Of a stretch of DNA of 55,359 nucleotides, positions 1-8,364 are shown in pieces; position 1 is the first letter of the stretch; each line of letters starts with the position of its first letter. This stretch comes from Pseudomonadota bacterium (GTDB taxonomy: Bacteria > Pseudomonadota > Alphaproteobacteria > Rhizobiales > Devosiaceae), in NCBI GenBank assembly GCA_023393475.1, contig JAEWLC010000084.1:1-55359 (forward strand), read 5' to 3'. The notes beneath the pieces are model-generated. The model saw only the letters and a program-made list of their open reading frames with translations. It ran no database searches and was not told the DNA's origin. The position numbers and the translations under genes are program-made.

Positions 1-228
1 CTGCACGCCTGGCGGGCCGACCTGGCGCGGGCGACGTCGAAGCCCGCGTACACGGTGCTCGGCGACGCGACGCTGTCGGCCATCGCCGAGCTGCGGCCGG
101 CGAGCGTCCCGGAGCTGGCGCGGGTCCAGGGGATCGGCCCGGCCAAGATCGACCGGTACGGGCCCGACCTGCTGGCCATCGTGGCCGGTCGCAGGCCCGC
201 GACGGGCGGGGCGGCGGCGGCCGGCTGA
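1..228 (+). CDS. UvrD2-type helicase C-terminus (HRDC), 5'-truncated
   Basis: The frame is open from base 1 to a TGA at 226-228 and gives 75 residues. It reads LGDATLSAIAELRP, then VQGIGPAKIDRYG, the helix-hairpin pattern of an HRDC domain (helicase and RNase D C-terminal nucleic-acid-binding module). The Ala/Gly-rich tail and very high G+C resemble actinobacterial UvrD2 helicases, which carry a C-terminal HRDC domain. RecQ is a less likely alternative. No helicase motif is inside the window. Composition and apparent taxonomy differ from everything after ~660, so this probably does not belong to the same replicon. Confidence 0.7.
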   Translation: MHAWRADLARATSKPAYTVLGDATLSAIAELRPASVPELARVQGIGPAKIDRYGPDLLAIVAGRRPATGGAAAAG

Positions 229-383
229 TCGGCCGATCGGGGGACGGGAGAAACTCGTCGGAAAAACTCTCGGTAAATCGGTTGTGCCGCCCGCGAGGGC
301 CCCTCTACGGTGAACGAGTCCTGCTGGAAGGCCGTGCTGCGCGAAGCGGCGGCGGCCCGATGACGAGAAGGAGGTGTGGTGCT

Positions 384-587
384 GTGAAGAACATGATCGA
401 CGAGTTCGGCGTCGGCGGGATCGCGCTGCCGTTCCAGGCACCCACCTCCGGCCAGCACCAGGGGACCGCTGTGTCCCCGGCCGCCCCGGGCACGGGCATC
501 CGTGGCTTCGGCGGCACCGGTCTCCGGCTGCGTGCGCGCGATCTCTCGTCCCGCTCCGACTCCGCCCCAGGAGGACCGGTCATCTGA
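384..587 (+). CDS. small ORF downstream of uvrD2-like gene, possible leader ORF
   Basis: A GTG at 384 follows a strong Shine-Dalgarno (AAGGAGGTG, 369-377) and opens a 67-codon frame (VKNMIDEFGVGGIALPFQ...). The product is Gly/Ala/Pro-rich and I do not recognise its family. In actinobacteria uvrD2 commonly neighbours the WhiB-family regulator whiB7/wblC, whose mRNA carries an upstream ORF and an attenuating hairpin. The position between an HRDC end and a GC hairpin would fit such a leader, but that is inference. The base usage is actinobacterial, unlike the rest of the window. Confidence 0.4.
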   Translation: MKNMIDEFGVGGIALPFQAPTSGQHQGTAVSPAAPGTGIRGFGGTGLRLRARDLSSRSDSAPGGPVI

Positions 588-616
588 GTCGATGACCAGC
601 CCGTCCAGGCCGCGGG

Positions 617-641
617 GGCCCCCGGCTTCCGCGGGGGGGCC
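617..641 (+). terminator. GC-rich hairpin after the small ORF
   Basis: GGCCCCC at 617-623 pairs with GGGGGCC at 635-641 around an 11-nt loop, 30 bases past the stop of the small ORF. No U-tract follows, as is usual for actinobacterial terminators. The apparent change of organism follows within about 20 bases. Confidence 0.4.
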
Positions 642-644
642 GGC

Positions 645-662
645 CGGCGGGTGGGGGTGGTT
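645..662. other. apparent join between actinobacterial and alphaproteobacterial sequence
   Basis: To the left, all readable coding is actinobacterial in style on the plus strand. To the right, the C-terminus of a Hyphomicrobiales RppH begins at 665 on the minus strand with lower G+C. No tRNA, integrase or repeat marks a natural recombination site. The position is approximate. Confidence 0.5.
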
Positions 663-664
663 CG

Positions 665-1189
665 CTAGCCGCGGACGCCGGCTGGGACGTGGGCGAAGGC
701 CTTGACCACTTCGAGATAGGCCTGGCGCTTGAACGGCACGATGAGGTCGGGGAGTTTGTGCAGCTCTTCCCAGCGCCACTTGTCGAACTCGGCGGGGTGG
801 GCGCCGCCGCCGGGGGCGGTGACGTTGATCTCGCTCTCGTCGCCCGTGAAGCGGAAGGCGAACCAGCGCTGGCGCTGGCCGCGATACTTGCCCTTGAGCG
901 CGATGCCGAGCGCCTCGTCGGGCAGGTCGTAATAGATCCACTCGGGCGCTTCGGCGATGATGTCGGCCGTCCGGATCGAGGTTTCCTCGAACAGTTCGCG
1001 CCAGGCGGCCTCGACCGGCGTCTCGCCCTTGTCGATGCCGCCCTGCGGCATCTGCCAGGGGGAATCGTTGACCGTGACGTGCTCGGGATTGCCTTCGGGC
1101 TTGCGGCGGCCGGCGAAGACGAGGCCCTCGGCGTTGAACACGGCGACGCCGACGCAATCGCGGTAGGGCATTTCTTCGCGGTTGGGCAT
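665..1189 (-). CDS. rppH: RNA pyrophosphohydrolase (Nudix)
   Basis: The product removes pyrophosphate from the 5' triphosphate of mRNA and so starts RNase E-dependent decay. The 174-residue protein has the Nudix box from G50 to I72, with the metal-binding REL.EE core at R64-E69; serine replaces the usual glycine near its end. YRDCVGVAVFN at the N-terminus and WRWEELHKLPDLIVPFKR near the end are typical of RppH/NudH. A start at the internal MPYRD is possible. The ATG overlaps the stop of the upstream deacetylase gene by one base (TAATG), so the two are probably coupled. Confidence 0.93.
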   Translation of the reverse strand: MPNREEMPYRDCVGVAVFNAEGLVFAGRRKPEGNPEHVTVNDSPWQMPQGGIDKGETPVEAAWRELFEETSIRTADIIAEAPEWIYYDLPDEALGIALKGKYRGQRQRWFAFRFTGDESEINVTAPGGGAHPAEFDKWRWEELHKLPDLIVPFKRQAYLEVVKAFAHVPAGVRG

Positions 1190-2319
1190 TACTTCGCTCC
1201 CATCAGGGCGCTGGCCGGGACGATCTCGATGTCCTTGTCGGCGAGCTTTGCCGCCCAGTCGGTAACGGCTTCGATGGAGACCGGCAAGGCCGAAACGATG
1301 CCGACGGCGGAGCCGGACTGGTTCGCCTTCTTCTCGAGCTCGGCCAGCGCCTTCATGATCGGTTCGCGGGCCGGATTGGCATCGACAAGACTGTCGACGC
1401 GGACGAAGGGCACGCGGTTGGCCTGCGCCAGCTGCGGGGCGAGCGAGCGGTTGGACGAGCCATCGTCGATATAGCCGAGGCCGCGGGCGCCGAGCTCTTC
1501 CATCACCGGGCCGAAATCGGCACCCGACGACGTGAAGCGCGCGCCCATGTTGTTGATGATGCCGGCATAGCCCGTAAAGCTGCTCATCACGCTGAACAGC
1601 TTCTGCAGGTTGTCGCGCGGCGCCTGGCCGGTCAGCAGGGTGTCCGGACCGGGGTCGTTGTCGGGGTAGTCGAAGGGCTCGAGCGGCACTTCGAGGAACA
1701 CCTCGTGGCCGGAGGCACGGGCGACGCTGACGGTGCGATCGAGTGTCTTGCCATAGGGGGCAAAGGAGAGGGTTACTTCCTGCGGCAGCTTGTCGATGGC
1801 TGCGAGCGTGCCTTCCTGATTGAGGCCGAGGCCGGAGACGACGATGGCGATGCGCGGCCTGCCGGTGCCGGAGACGACTGGGCGCGAGTAGGTCTCGAAC
1901 GGCGTGACGCCGGTGCTCGACATGCGCGGGATGGCGCCGAACTCGGTTTCCTCGACGAGGTCGGGGTCGGTGGCGGCCGGGTCGATGGCGGCGATATCTA
2001 CCGGAGTATCGACCTGCGGCACCTCGCTGGCCGGGAACATTTCGGGGTCGGCGGTGATGGTGGCGGCGCCGGGCGCGCCGAGGGCACCGGCGAGGCTGTT
2101 GGCGCTCGAGGAGGCAATGGCGACAGTAGCGCCGGGACGGCCGCCGGTAGGATCATCGACCAGCATGACCCGCGCGATGACGCCGACTGCGATCAGGGCA
2201 ACGAGGCCGAGGGCGATACGGGTGACCGGCAGGTGGCGCGGGGCATGGACGGCGGCGGACTCGCCAGCCCGATCCTTGCGGGCGCCGCGGCGGGTCAGGG
2301 GGGCGCTGAGGTCGGTCAT
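1189..2319 (-). CDS. divergent polysaccharide deacetylase family protein (YibQ-like)
   Basis: A cytoplasmic N-terminus rich in Arg and Asp is followed by one membrane segment (about residues 30-52, ending ARVMLVDD) and a long linker. From about residue 150 comes a divergent polysaccharide deacetylase domain: RIAIVVSGLGLNQEGT, LPQEVTLSFAPYG, HEVFLEVPLEP and GYIDDGSSNRS. In Rhizobiales this family follows ctpA and envC, as here. It is presumed to act on periplasmic glycans or peptidoglycan fragments, but substrate and activity are unproven. The 376-residue length is normal for the family. It is co-transcribed with rppH downstream. Confidence 0.85.
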   Translation of the reverse strand: MTDLSAPLTRRGARKDRAGESAAVHAPRHLPVTRIALGLVALIAVGVIARVMLVDDPTGGRPGATVAIASSSANSLAGALGAPGAATITADPEMFPASEVPQVDTPVDIAAIDPAATDPDLVEETEFGAIPRMSSTGVTPFETYSRPVVSGTGRPRIAIVVSGLGLNQEGTLAAIDKLPQEVTLSFAPYGKTLDRTVSVARASGHEVFLEVPLEPFDYPDNDPGPDTLLTGQAPRDNLQKLFSVMSSFTGYAGIINNMGARFTSSGADFGPVMEELGARGLGYIDDGSSNRSLAPQLAQANRVPFVRVDSLVDANPAREPIMKALAELEKKANQSGSAVGIVSALPVSIEAVTDWAAKLADKDIEIVPASALMGAK

Positions 2320-2429
2320 CGCGATGGGTGCCTGTTCCCGGAATCAAACAGGGCGGCGAATCGGCCGCCCTGTCCTCAGGCATTGTGTGACCGGCAAAGG
2401 GTAACGAAGCGTTAACCCTGCGTGGCGCT

Positions 2430-3779
2430 TCAGCCGGCCGACTTCGGCGGGTAGGCCTCGTTGGTCTCGGTGCCCTCGATCAGCTTGATCGCGTATTGCA
2501 GCTGATTGTCCTTCTCGGCCTCGGCCGGGACATAGACGGAGGAGCCGACGGTGGCCTTTTCCTCGGTGCCGCCGCCGATCTGGCCGGGGAGCGCCGCTTC
2601 GCCGATGATCTCGTCGCGGCCCTTGAACTCGTCCGGCACGTCCTGCGTGATGACGATATCGGGCTGGATGCCGGAGGCCTGGATCGAGCGATTGTTCGGC
2701 GTGTAGTAACGGGCGGTGGTCAGGCGCATGGCGCCGTCGGCGCCGAGCGGGATGATCGACTGCACCGAACCCTTGCCGAAGGAGCGCGTGCCGACGAGCG
2801 TCGCGCGCTTGTGGTCCTGCAGCGCACCGGCGACGATCTCGGCCGCCGAGGCGGAGCCGCCGTTGATCAGGACGATCATCGGCACCGAGGCGAGCTTCTC
2901 GTCGAGGGCGTCGGGCCGCGCGTCGTAGCGCGAGCTCTCGCTGTCGATGCGGCCACGGGTCAGGACGACCGAACCCTGGTGCAGGAACGCGTCGGAGACC
3001 GACACGGCCTGGTCGACGAGGCCGCCGGGATTGTTGCGGAGGTCGAGGATGATGCCCTTCGGGGCCTTGCCGAGCTGCTTGTAGGCGTCGTCGAGTGCCT
3101 TCTGGATGCCGGGGAAGGCCTGCTCGGAGAAGCGGGCGAGGCGGACGACGGCGACATCGCCCTGCATGGTGAGGCGTGCAGCGCGGGTGGCGATGATGTC
3201 GCGGGTCAGCTCGAAGTTCAGCGGTTCGCTGACGCCTTCGCGCACCACGGTCACCTTGATCTTGGTGCCGACCGGGCCGCGCATCTTTTCAACGGCCTGG
3301 TCGAGCGTCAGACCCTGGATCTGTGTGCCGTCGAGCTCGACGATGAAATCGCCGGCAAGGATGCCGGCCTTGGCGGCGGGGGTCTCGTCGATGGGCGAGA
3401 CGACCTTGATGACGCCCTCTTCCATCTGGACCTCGATGCCGAGGCCGCCGAACTGGCCCGTGGTGTCTTCCTGGACGTCGGAATACTCGACCGGCTCCAT
3501 GTAGCTCGAATGCGGGTCGAGCGAGGTCAGCATGCCCTGGAGCGCAGCGTGGATGAGCTTGCGCTCATCGGGCGCCTCGACATACTCGGCGCGGATGCGG
3601 TCGAAGACTTCGCCGAACAGGTCGAGGTCCGAGTAGACCTCGTCGGAGGTGCGCGGACCACTCACCGGTGCCGGCGTCTTGTCCTGCGCGATGAGCGGCG
3701 CACAGGCGAGGCCGATGGTGAACACTGCGGCCATCGAAGCAACAATGCGGAGGGGCGTCAGGCGCATATAATCATCCAC
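2430..3779 (-). CDS. ctpA: carboxy-terminal processing protease, S41 family
   Basis: This periplasmic serine protease trims C-termini of envelope proteins. The 449-residue product has a signal segment (about residues 6-31), a Tsp-like N-terminal region, a PDZ domain (about 108-185, GGLGIEV) and the S41 catalytic domain. The Ser-Lys dyad is visible: S311 in GGSASAAE and K336 in SFGKGSVQ, 25 residues apart as in E. coli Prc. The annotated start overlaps the envC stop by eight bases; an alternative ATG at 3767 (MRLTPLR) would leave a small gap and give a cleaner signal peptide. The envC-ctpA pair is a standard alphaproteobacterial arrangement. Confidence 0.95.
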   Translation of the reverse strand: MDDYMRLTPLRIVASMAAVFTIGLACAPLIAQDKTPAPVSGPRTSDEVYSDLDLFGEVFDRIRAEYVEAPDERKLIHAALQGMLTSLDPHSSYMEPVEYSDVQEDTTGQFGGLGIEVQMEEGVIKVVSPIDETPAAKAGILAGDFIVELDGTQIQGLTLDQAVEKMRGPVGTKIKVTVVREGVSEPLNFELTRDIIATRAARLTMQGDVAVVRLARFSEQAFPGIQKALDDAYKQLGKAPKGIILDLRNNPGGLVDQAVSVSDAFLHQGSVVLTRGRIDSESSRYDARPDALDEKLASVPMIVLINGGSASAAEIVAGALQDHKRATLVGTRSFGKGSVQSIIPLGADGAMRLTTARYYTPNNRSIQASGIQPDIVITQDVPDEFKGRDEIIGEAALPGQIGGGTEEKATVGSSVYVPAEAEKDNQLQYAIKLIEGTETNEAYPPKSAG

Positions 3780-5253
3780 TCTGGGTTGGAACGGCGGCCG
3801 GGGCCCACCAGCCGGTGGGATCGACGGGCTCGTTGTTCTTTCTCATCTCAATATAGAGGGTCGGGCGGGAGACACCAGCGCTGGTCGCGACGGTACGGCC
3901 AATTGTCTGTGACCCCATGGTGCCGACGGGTTCTCCCATCATCACGAACTGGCCGATCTGAACATCGACCTTCTCCAGTCCGGCAAGAAGCATGGTGTAA
4001 TCCTGCCCGGTATTGAGAATGATGATTTGGCCATAATTGAGGTAGTCGCCGGCGAACAGCACCCAGCCATCGGCCGGGGACACCACCTGGGCGTCGGCGC
4101 GGGTGACCACAGACAGGCCGCGAGAGATGCCGCCGAAGCCGTCGCCGGCGCCGTAGTCGATCACCGTCACGCCGCTCGAGGGCATGGAGAGGAAGCCCTT
4201 GGCCTGGGCGAAGGGGACGGCGGGCTCGGTGCGGTTGGTGTTGGCCAGCGCCAGTTTGACCGTGTCGGCGCCAAGGCTGGGGGCATTGTTGCCGGCATTG
4301 GCGGCCGCCGTCGCCTCGGCGGCGGTCTGGACGGCGGCGGCGCGCTTCTGCAGTTCCTCGATCAGCTGCTTCATCGACGTCGCCTTGTCGGCAAGGGCCT
4401 GGGCCTCGGCTTCCTCGGCGGCGAGCGCGGTGGTGGCGCGGTTCTCGCTCTCCTTGCGGGCGGCGATCAGGGTGCCGATACGCAGCTGTTCTTCCTCGAG
4501 GATCTGGAGGTTGGCCTCGAGCTGCTCCTGCTGCTTCAGGGCTTCGGCCTTGATCTCGCCGAGCTGGGTCAGATCGCCCATCACCTCATCGGCCTTCTTC
4601 TGCAGTTCGGGCAGGATGGCGGAGATGAGGATGGCGGAGCGGGCGGAGCCAAGCGCGTCCGACGGATTGACGATCAGCGCCGGGGGCGGGTTGCGCGAGA
4701 TGCGCTCGAGCGCGGCCAGCACGTTGGAGATGTTGGTATCGGCGCCATCGAGCCGGCCGCGGACTTCCAGCTCCTCGACGATCAGGTTGCCGAGCTTGTC
4801 CTCGAGGCCGACGATATCGGCCTCAGCGCGCTTGACGCGTTCGGCGGCGGCGATGAGGGCGGCGTTCTGCTTGGTGCGATCGCCTTGCATGTCGGCGATC
4901 TCTTTCTTGAGGGCGTCGGAGCGCTCCTTGCTGAGCGATATCGAGGCTTCGATCTCGCTCAGGGCCTGCTGCTGCGCGGCCATTTCGGGATCGGACGGGG
5001 TCGCCGGGCCGGTGGAGTCGATCGAGGGCTTGAGGCCGAGTTCGGCCGCCGTCGGCGGTGGGGCGGCAGCGTCGGTGGCAGGAGCAGCGGCGTCGGGCGT
5101 TGCGGCGGGAGCCTCGGGAACGGCGCCCGACTCCGGCGCGGCGGCAGGGGGAGGTGCCGGCTCGTTCTGTGCAAGCGCCAGCGAACCGCAGGCAAGCACC
5201 AGCGCGGCCCCAAGGACAACAGCTCGTCTCGCCCAGCTTCCTGCCGGCATCAA
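3772..5253 (-). CDS. envC: EnvC-like murein hydrolase activator, degenerate LytM/M23
   Basis: The 493-residue product begins with a signal peptide ending near SLALAQ, then a Pro/Ala-rich linker, a long coiled coil (about residues 85-310) and a C-terminal LytM domain (about 370-490). The metal-binding residues of active M23 enzymes are missing: LYIEMRKNNEPVDP stands where active enzymes have an HxH motif. That is the EnvC pattern, in which the domain activates cell-division amidases and does not cut peptidoglycan itself. The gene precedes ctpA with an eight-base overlap. Confidence 0.9.
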   Translation of the reverse strand: MMPAGSWARRAVVLGAALVLACGSLALAQNEPAPPPAAAPESGAVPEAPAATPDAAAPATDAAAPPPTAAELGLKPSIDSTGPATPSDPEMAAQQQALSEIEASISLSKERSDALKKEIADMQGDRTKQNAALIAAAERVKRAEADIVGLEDKLGNLIVEELEVRGRLDGADTNISNVLAALERISRNPPPALIVNPSDALGSARSAILISAILPELQKKADEVMGDLTQLGEIKAEALKQQEQLEANLQILEEEQLRIGTLIAARKESENRATTALAAEEAEAQALADKATSMKQLIEELQKRAAAVQTAAEATAAANAGNNAPSLGADTVKLALANTNRTEPAVPFAQAKGFLSMPSSGVTVIDYGAGDGFGGISRGLSVVTRADAQVVSPADGWVLFAGDYLNYGQIIILNTGQDYTMLLAGLEKVDVQIGQFVMMGEPVGTMGSQTIGRTVATSAGVSRPTLYIEMRKNNEPVDPTGWWAPAAVPTQSG

Positions 5254-5365
5254 AAGTCCAGGTCCACCCGAATCATCGTCCCGCGAACATAGCGCAGAAG
5301 CCCGCTAGTCCGGACGTTTGTCTTTTGCGTGGCCAGGCGGTTGACGATGGCGTGAGCGGAGCGCG

Positions 5366-5845
5366 TCACTCCCGATGATAGGGGTGCCCCGAGAGGATCG
5401 TGGTGGTGCGGTAGAGCTGCTCGGCCAGCATGATGCGGACGAGCTGGTGCGGCCAGGTCAGGGGCGAGAAGCTCAGCGTCAGGTCGACTTCGCGCACGAA
5501 GGCGGGATCGAGCCCGTCGGCGCCGCCGATGATGAAGCTTACGGCCGGGCGGCCATCGTCGCGCCAGCGCGCCAGCTGCTGGGCAAAGGCCGAAGACGGC
5601 ATGGTCTTGCCGTGCTCGTCGAGCGCGATGCGGATGCCCTCGGGCAGGGCGGAGCGCAGGGTCGCCGCCTCGTCGGTCTTGCGGCCGTCACTGGTGGTGG
5701 CCCGGGATTCGGGGAATTCGAGGATGTCGAAACCGGTTAGCGCGAGCGGCTTGCCCGAGGCTTTCGCCCGGTCGAGATAGCGCGACACGAGTTCGCGCTC
5801 GGGGCCCTGCTTCATGCGGCCGATGGCGGCGATTGCGATGCGCAA
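5366..5845 (-). CDS. rlmH: 23S rRNA (pseudouridine-1915-N3)-methyltransferase
   Basis: This SPOUT-class enzyme methylates pseudouridine 1915 in helix 69 of 23S rRNA using S-adenosylmethionine. The 159 residues match the family length. The SAM-binding knot is visible in SFIIGGADGLDPAFV and the C-terminal signature in LTWPHQLVRIMLAEQLYR and ILSGHPYHRE. It starts 18 bases downstream of rsfS, so the two ribosome-acting genes form one transcript. Confidence 0.96.
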   Translation of the reverse strand: MRIAIAAIGRMKQGPERELVSRYLDRAKASGKPLALTGFDILEFPESRATTSDGRKTDEAATLRSALPEGIRIALDEHGKTMPSSAFAQQLARWRDDGRPAVSFIIGGADGLDPAFVREVDLTLSFSPLTWPHQLVRIMLAEQLYRTTTILSGHPYHRE

Positions 5846-5863
5846 GGCTGGACGGCCGCCGGG

Positions 5864-6256
5864 TCAGCGACCGTCGGCAGCGAAATCGACCGCCCACATC
5901 TTCTCGATGTTGTAGAACTCGCGCACTTCGGGGCGGAAGATATGGACGATGACGTCACCGGCATCGACCAGCACCCAGTCGGCGTGCGGCAGTCCCTCGA
6001 TCCGCGGCTTGCCGAAGCCGGCATCGCGCAGTGCCGTCACCAGCTGGTCGGCGACCGCACTGACGTGACGGTTCGACCGGCCCGACGTGACGACCATGTG
6101 GTCGGTCAGCGACGACTTGCCGGTGATGTCGATGGCAACGGTCTGCTCCGCCTTGGCATCGTCAAGGCTCTTCAGCACCAGATCGATCATGTGGGGTTCA
6201 GCGGCGACTTCGGTCACCGGAGCGGTTTCAGTCTTCTTTCGGGTTGATGCCATCAA
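5864..6256 (-). CDS. rsfS: ribosome silencing factor
   Basis: RsfS binds ribosomal protein L14 and blocks subunit joining under nutrient limitation. The 130-residue product has the conserved core DHMVVTSGRSNRHVSAVAD, then DWVLVDAGDVIVHIFRPEV and REFYNIEKMW. The first ~20 residues (Met-Ala-Ser-Thr-Arg-Lys...) form a variable extension. The next upstream gene, nadD, is 177 bases away, so an own promoter is possible there. The nadD-rsfS-rlmH order is conserved in many bacteria. Confidence 0.96.
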   Translation of the reverse strand: MMASTRKKTETAPVTEVAAEPHMIDLVLKSLDDAKAEQTVAIDITGKSSLTDHMVVTSGRSNRHVSAVADQLVTALRDAGFGKPRIEGLPHADWVLVDAGDVIVHIFRPEVREFYNIEKMWAVDFAADGR

Positions 6257-6433
6257 ATGGCCTCAGCCCATGCAAGACGAGCACGGGTCATGCGTGTGTC
6301 AGCTGTCCTTGGTTCTTGGGTCGAAAGGCTCGCAAATGCGTAGCTATCGGTGCAATCCCATCCTGAGTGGCGAATAACCACTACTCCTTCAATATGACGC
6401 TTCATCTGCATTTTCGCAAGGCGAGCGGTCCAT

Positions 6434-7069
6434 TCAATTTGCCTCGGCGCGGCCCCGGGCCCGGATTGCCGATGAAGACTGCGGCGAAGTGATGCCGTGG
6501 AGATACACCCAGGCGGGCGGCTCACGGGTCGCCAGCGCCTCGGCCTCGGCCTCGGGCAGGCGGTGTTTCTTCAGCGCGATGGCGGCCTTGCTGACGGTGG
6601 CGCGGAAGGTCGAGCCGGGACGCGCATAGACGGCGATCGGCATCAGCGCGGCGATATCCTGCCAGCGCTCCCAGCGATCGAACTGGCTGAGATTGTCGGC
6701 GCCCATGATCCAGACGAAGCGGGTATCGGGGCAGGCCTCGACCAGCCAGTCGAGGGTATCGACGGTGTAGGTGAAGCGATGTGCCGCCTCGACCCCGGTG
6801 ACGTGGATGCGCGGATTGGCGGTGAGCTCGCGCGCCGCGCGGACGCGAGCCTCGAGCGGCGCGAGTTCGGAATGGTCCTTCAGCGGATTGCCGGGCGAGA
6901 CCAGCAGCCAGACGGCATCGAGGGCGAGCCGCCTGAGGCACTGCTCGGCGACGAGGCGGTGGCCCTCGTGGATCGGGTTGAAGCTGCCGCCGAAGAGGCC
7001 GACGCGCAGGCCGGCGCCGAAGGGGGGCAGGGCGGTGATGTCGGGGGCAAGGCCGGCGACAGTCTGCAT
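6434..7069 (-). CDS. nadD: nicotinate-nucleotide adenylyltransferase
   Basis: This enzyme makes deamido-NAD from nicotinate mononucleotide and ATP. The nucleotidyltransferase motif GLFGGSFNPIHEGHR is near residues 25-39, and the C-terminal SSSAIRARG corresponds to the ISSTxIR signature. VWIMGADNLSQFDRWERW fits the family core. The 211-residue length is normal. Its ATG overlaps the proA stop by one base (TGATG). The 177 bases after it, before rsfS, hold no clear gene. Confidence 0.95.
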   Translation of the reverse strand: MQTVAGLAPDITALPPFGAGLRVGLFGGSFNPIHEGHRLVAEQCLRRLALDAVWLLVSPGNPLKDHSELAPLEARVRAARELTANPRIHVTGVEAAHRFTYTVDTLDWLVEACPDTRFVWIMGADNLSQFDRWERWQDIAALMPIAVYARPGSTFRATVSKAAIALKKHRLPEAEAEALATREPPAWVYLHGITSPQSSSAIRARGRAEAN

Positions 7070-8364
7070 CAGGGGCGGGTCTGTCCGTTGCCTTCGACGA
7101 GGTACTTGAAGCTGGTCAGCTGTTCGACGCCGACCGGGCCTCGGGCGTGGAACTTGCCGGTGGCAATGCCGATCTCGCCGCCGAAGCCGAACTCGCCGCC
7201 ATCGGCGAACTGGGTGGAGGCGTTATGGAGGAGGATGGCGCTGTCGATCTCGTTGAACCAGCGGGCAACCGAGGCGGCATCCTCGGTAATGATCGCCTCG
7301 GTGTGGTGCGAGGAATACTTGCCGATATGGGCGATGGCCTCGCCGACATCGGCGACGATCTTCACCGAGAGGATCGCGTCCTCGTATTCGGTGTGCCAGT
7401 CCTCCTCGGTGGCGGCGATGGCCTCGGGGATCAGCGACATCACGGTGGCATCGCCCCGGATCTCGCAGCCCTTGGCGATCAGCGCAGCGATCACCGGCTT
7501 CAGGTGCGTGGCGACGACGTCGCGATGGACCAGCAGCGTCTCGGTGGCGCCGCAGATGCCGGTGCGGCGCATCTTGGCGTTGACGGTCACGGCGACGGCC
7601 ATGTCGAGCCCCGCCGTCTTGTCGATAAAGGTGTGGCAGATGCCCTCGAGGTGGGCGAAGACCGGCACTCGGGCCTCGTCCTGGACGCGGGCCACCAGCG
7701 TCTTGCCGCCGCGCGGCACGATCACGTCGATCGACCCGCCCAAGCCGCCGAGCATCAGCCCCACGGCCTCGCGATCGGTGGTCGGGACGATCTGGATCGC
7801 GGCAGCCGGCAGGCCGGCAGCTACCAGTCCCTCGACCAGGCAGGCATGGATGGCGCGCGACGAGTTCACGCTGTCCGAGCCGCCACGAAGGATTACCGCG
7901 TTGCCGGCTTTGAGTGTCAGCGCGCCGGCATCGGCGGTAACGTTGGGGCGGCTTTCGAAGATGACGCCTATGACGCCGAGCGGCGTCGCTACGCGGCGGA
8001 TGTTCATGCCGTTGGGGCGGGTCCAGTCGGCCAGCACGCGCCCGACCGGATCGGGCAGCGCGGCGATGGTGCGGAGGCCCTCGATCATGGCGTCGATGCG
8101 CTTGTCGTTGAGCTGCAGCCGGTCGAGGAAGGCCTTGGAAATGCCCTTGCCCTCGGCGGCGGCCATGTCGAGCGCATTGGCCGAGAGGATGTCGTCGCGA
8201 CGTTCGTCCAGCGCATCAGCCGCTGCTTCGAGGGCCCTGGTCTTGGCGGCGGGATCGGCGAAGGCAAGCACGGCGGCGGCGGCACGGGCGCGGCGGCCGA
8301 TCTCGAGCATGGTGGCTTCGAGCCCCTGCTCGTCAGTGCCGAATACGGCTTGAATGATTGCCAT
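7069..8364 (-). CDS. proA: glutamate-5-semialdehyde dehydrogenase
   Basis: This is the second step of proline synthesis, NADPH-dependent reduction of glutamyl-5-phosphate. The 431-residue aldehyde-dehydrogenase-fold protein has the catalytic cysteine in RRTGICGATETLLV and the family segments IFESRPNVTADAGALTLK and VPRGGKTLVARVQD. It ends with ARGPVGVEQLTSFKYLV, the ProA C-terminus. It starts at the stop of proB and overlaps nadD by one base. Confidence 0.96.
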   Translation of the reverse strand: MAIIQAVFGTDEQGLEATMLEIGRRARAAAAVLAFADPAAKTRALEAAADALDERRDDILSANALDMAAAEGKGISKAFLDRLQLNDKRIDAMIEGLRTIAALPDPVGRVLADWTRPNGMNIRRVATPLGVIGVIFESRPNVTADAGALTLKAGNAVILRGGSDSVNSSRAIHACLVEGLVAAGLPAAAIQIVPTTDREAVGLMLGGLGGSIDVIVPRGGKTLVARVQDEARVPVFAHLEGICHTFIDKTAGLDMAVAVTVNAKMRRTGICGATETLLVHRDVVATHLKPVIAALIAKGCEIRGDATVMSLIPEAIAATEEDWHTEYEDAILSVKIVADVGEAIAHIGKYSSHHTEAIITEDAASVARWFNEIDSAILLHNASTQFADGGEFGFGGEIGIATGKFHARGPVGVEQLTSFKYLVEGNGQTRP

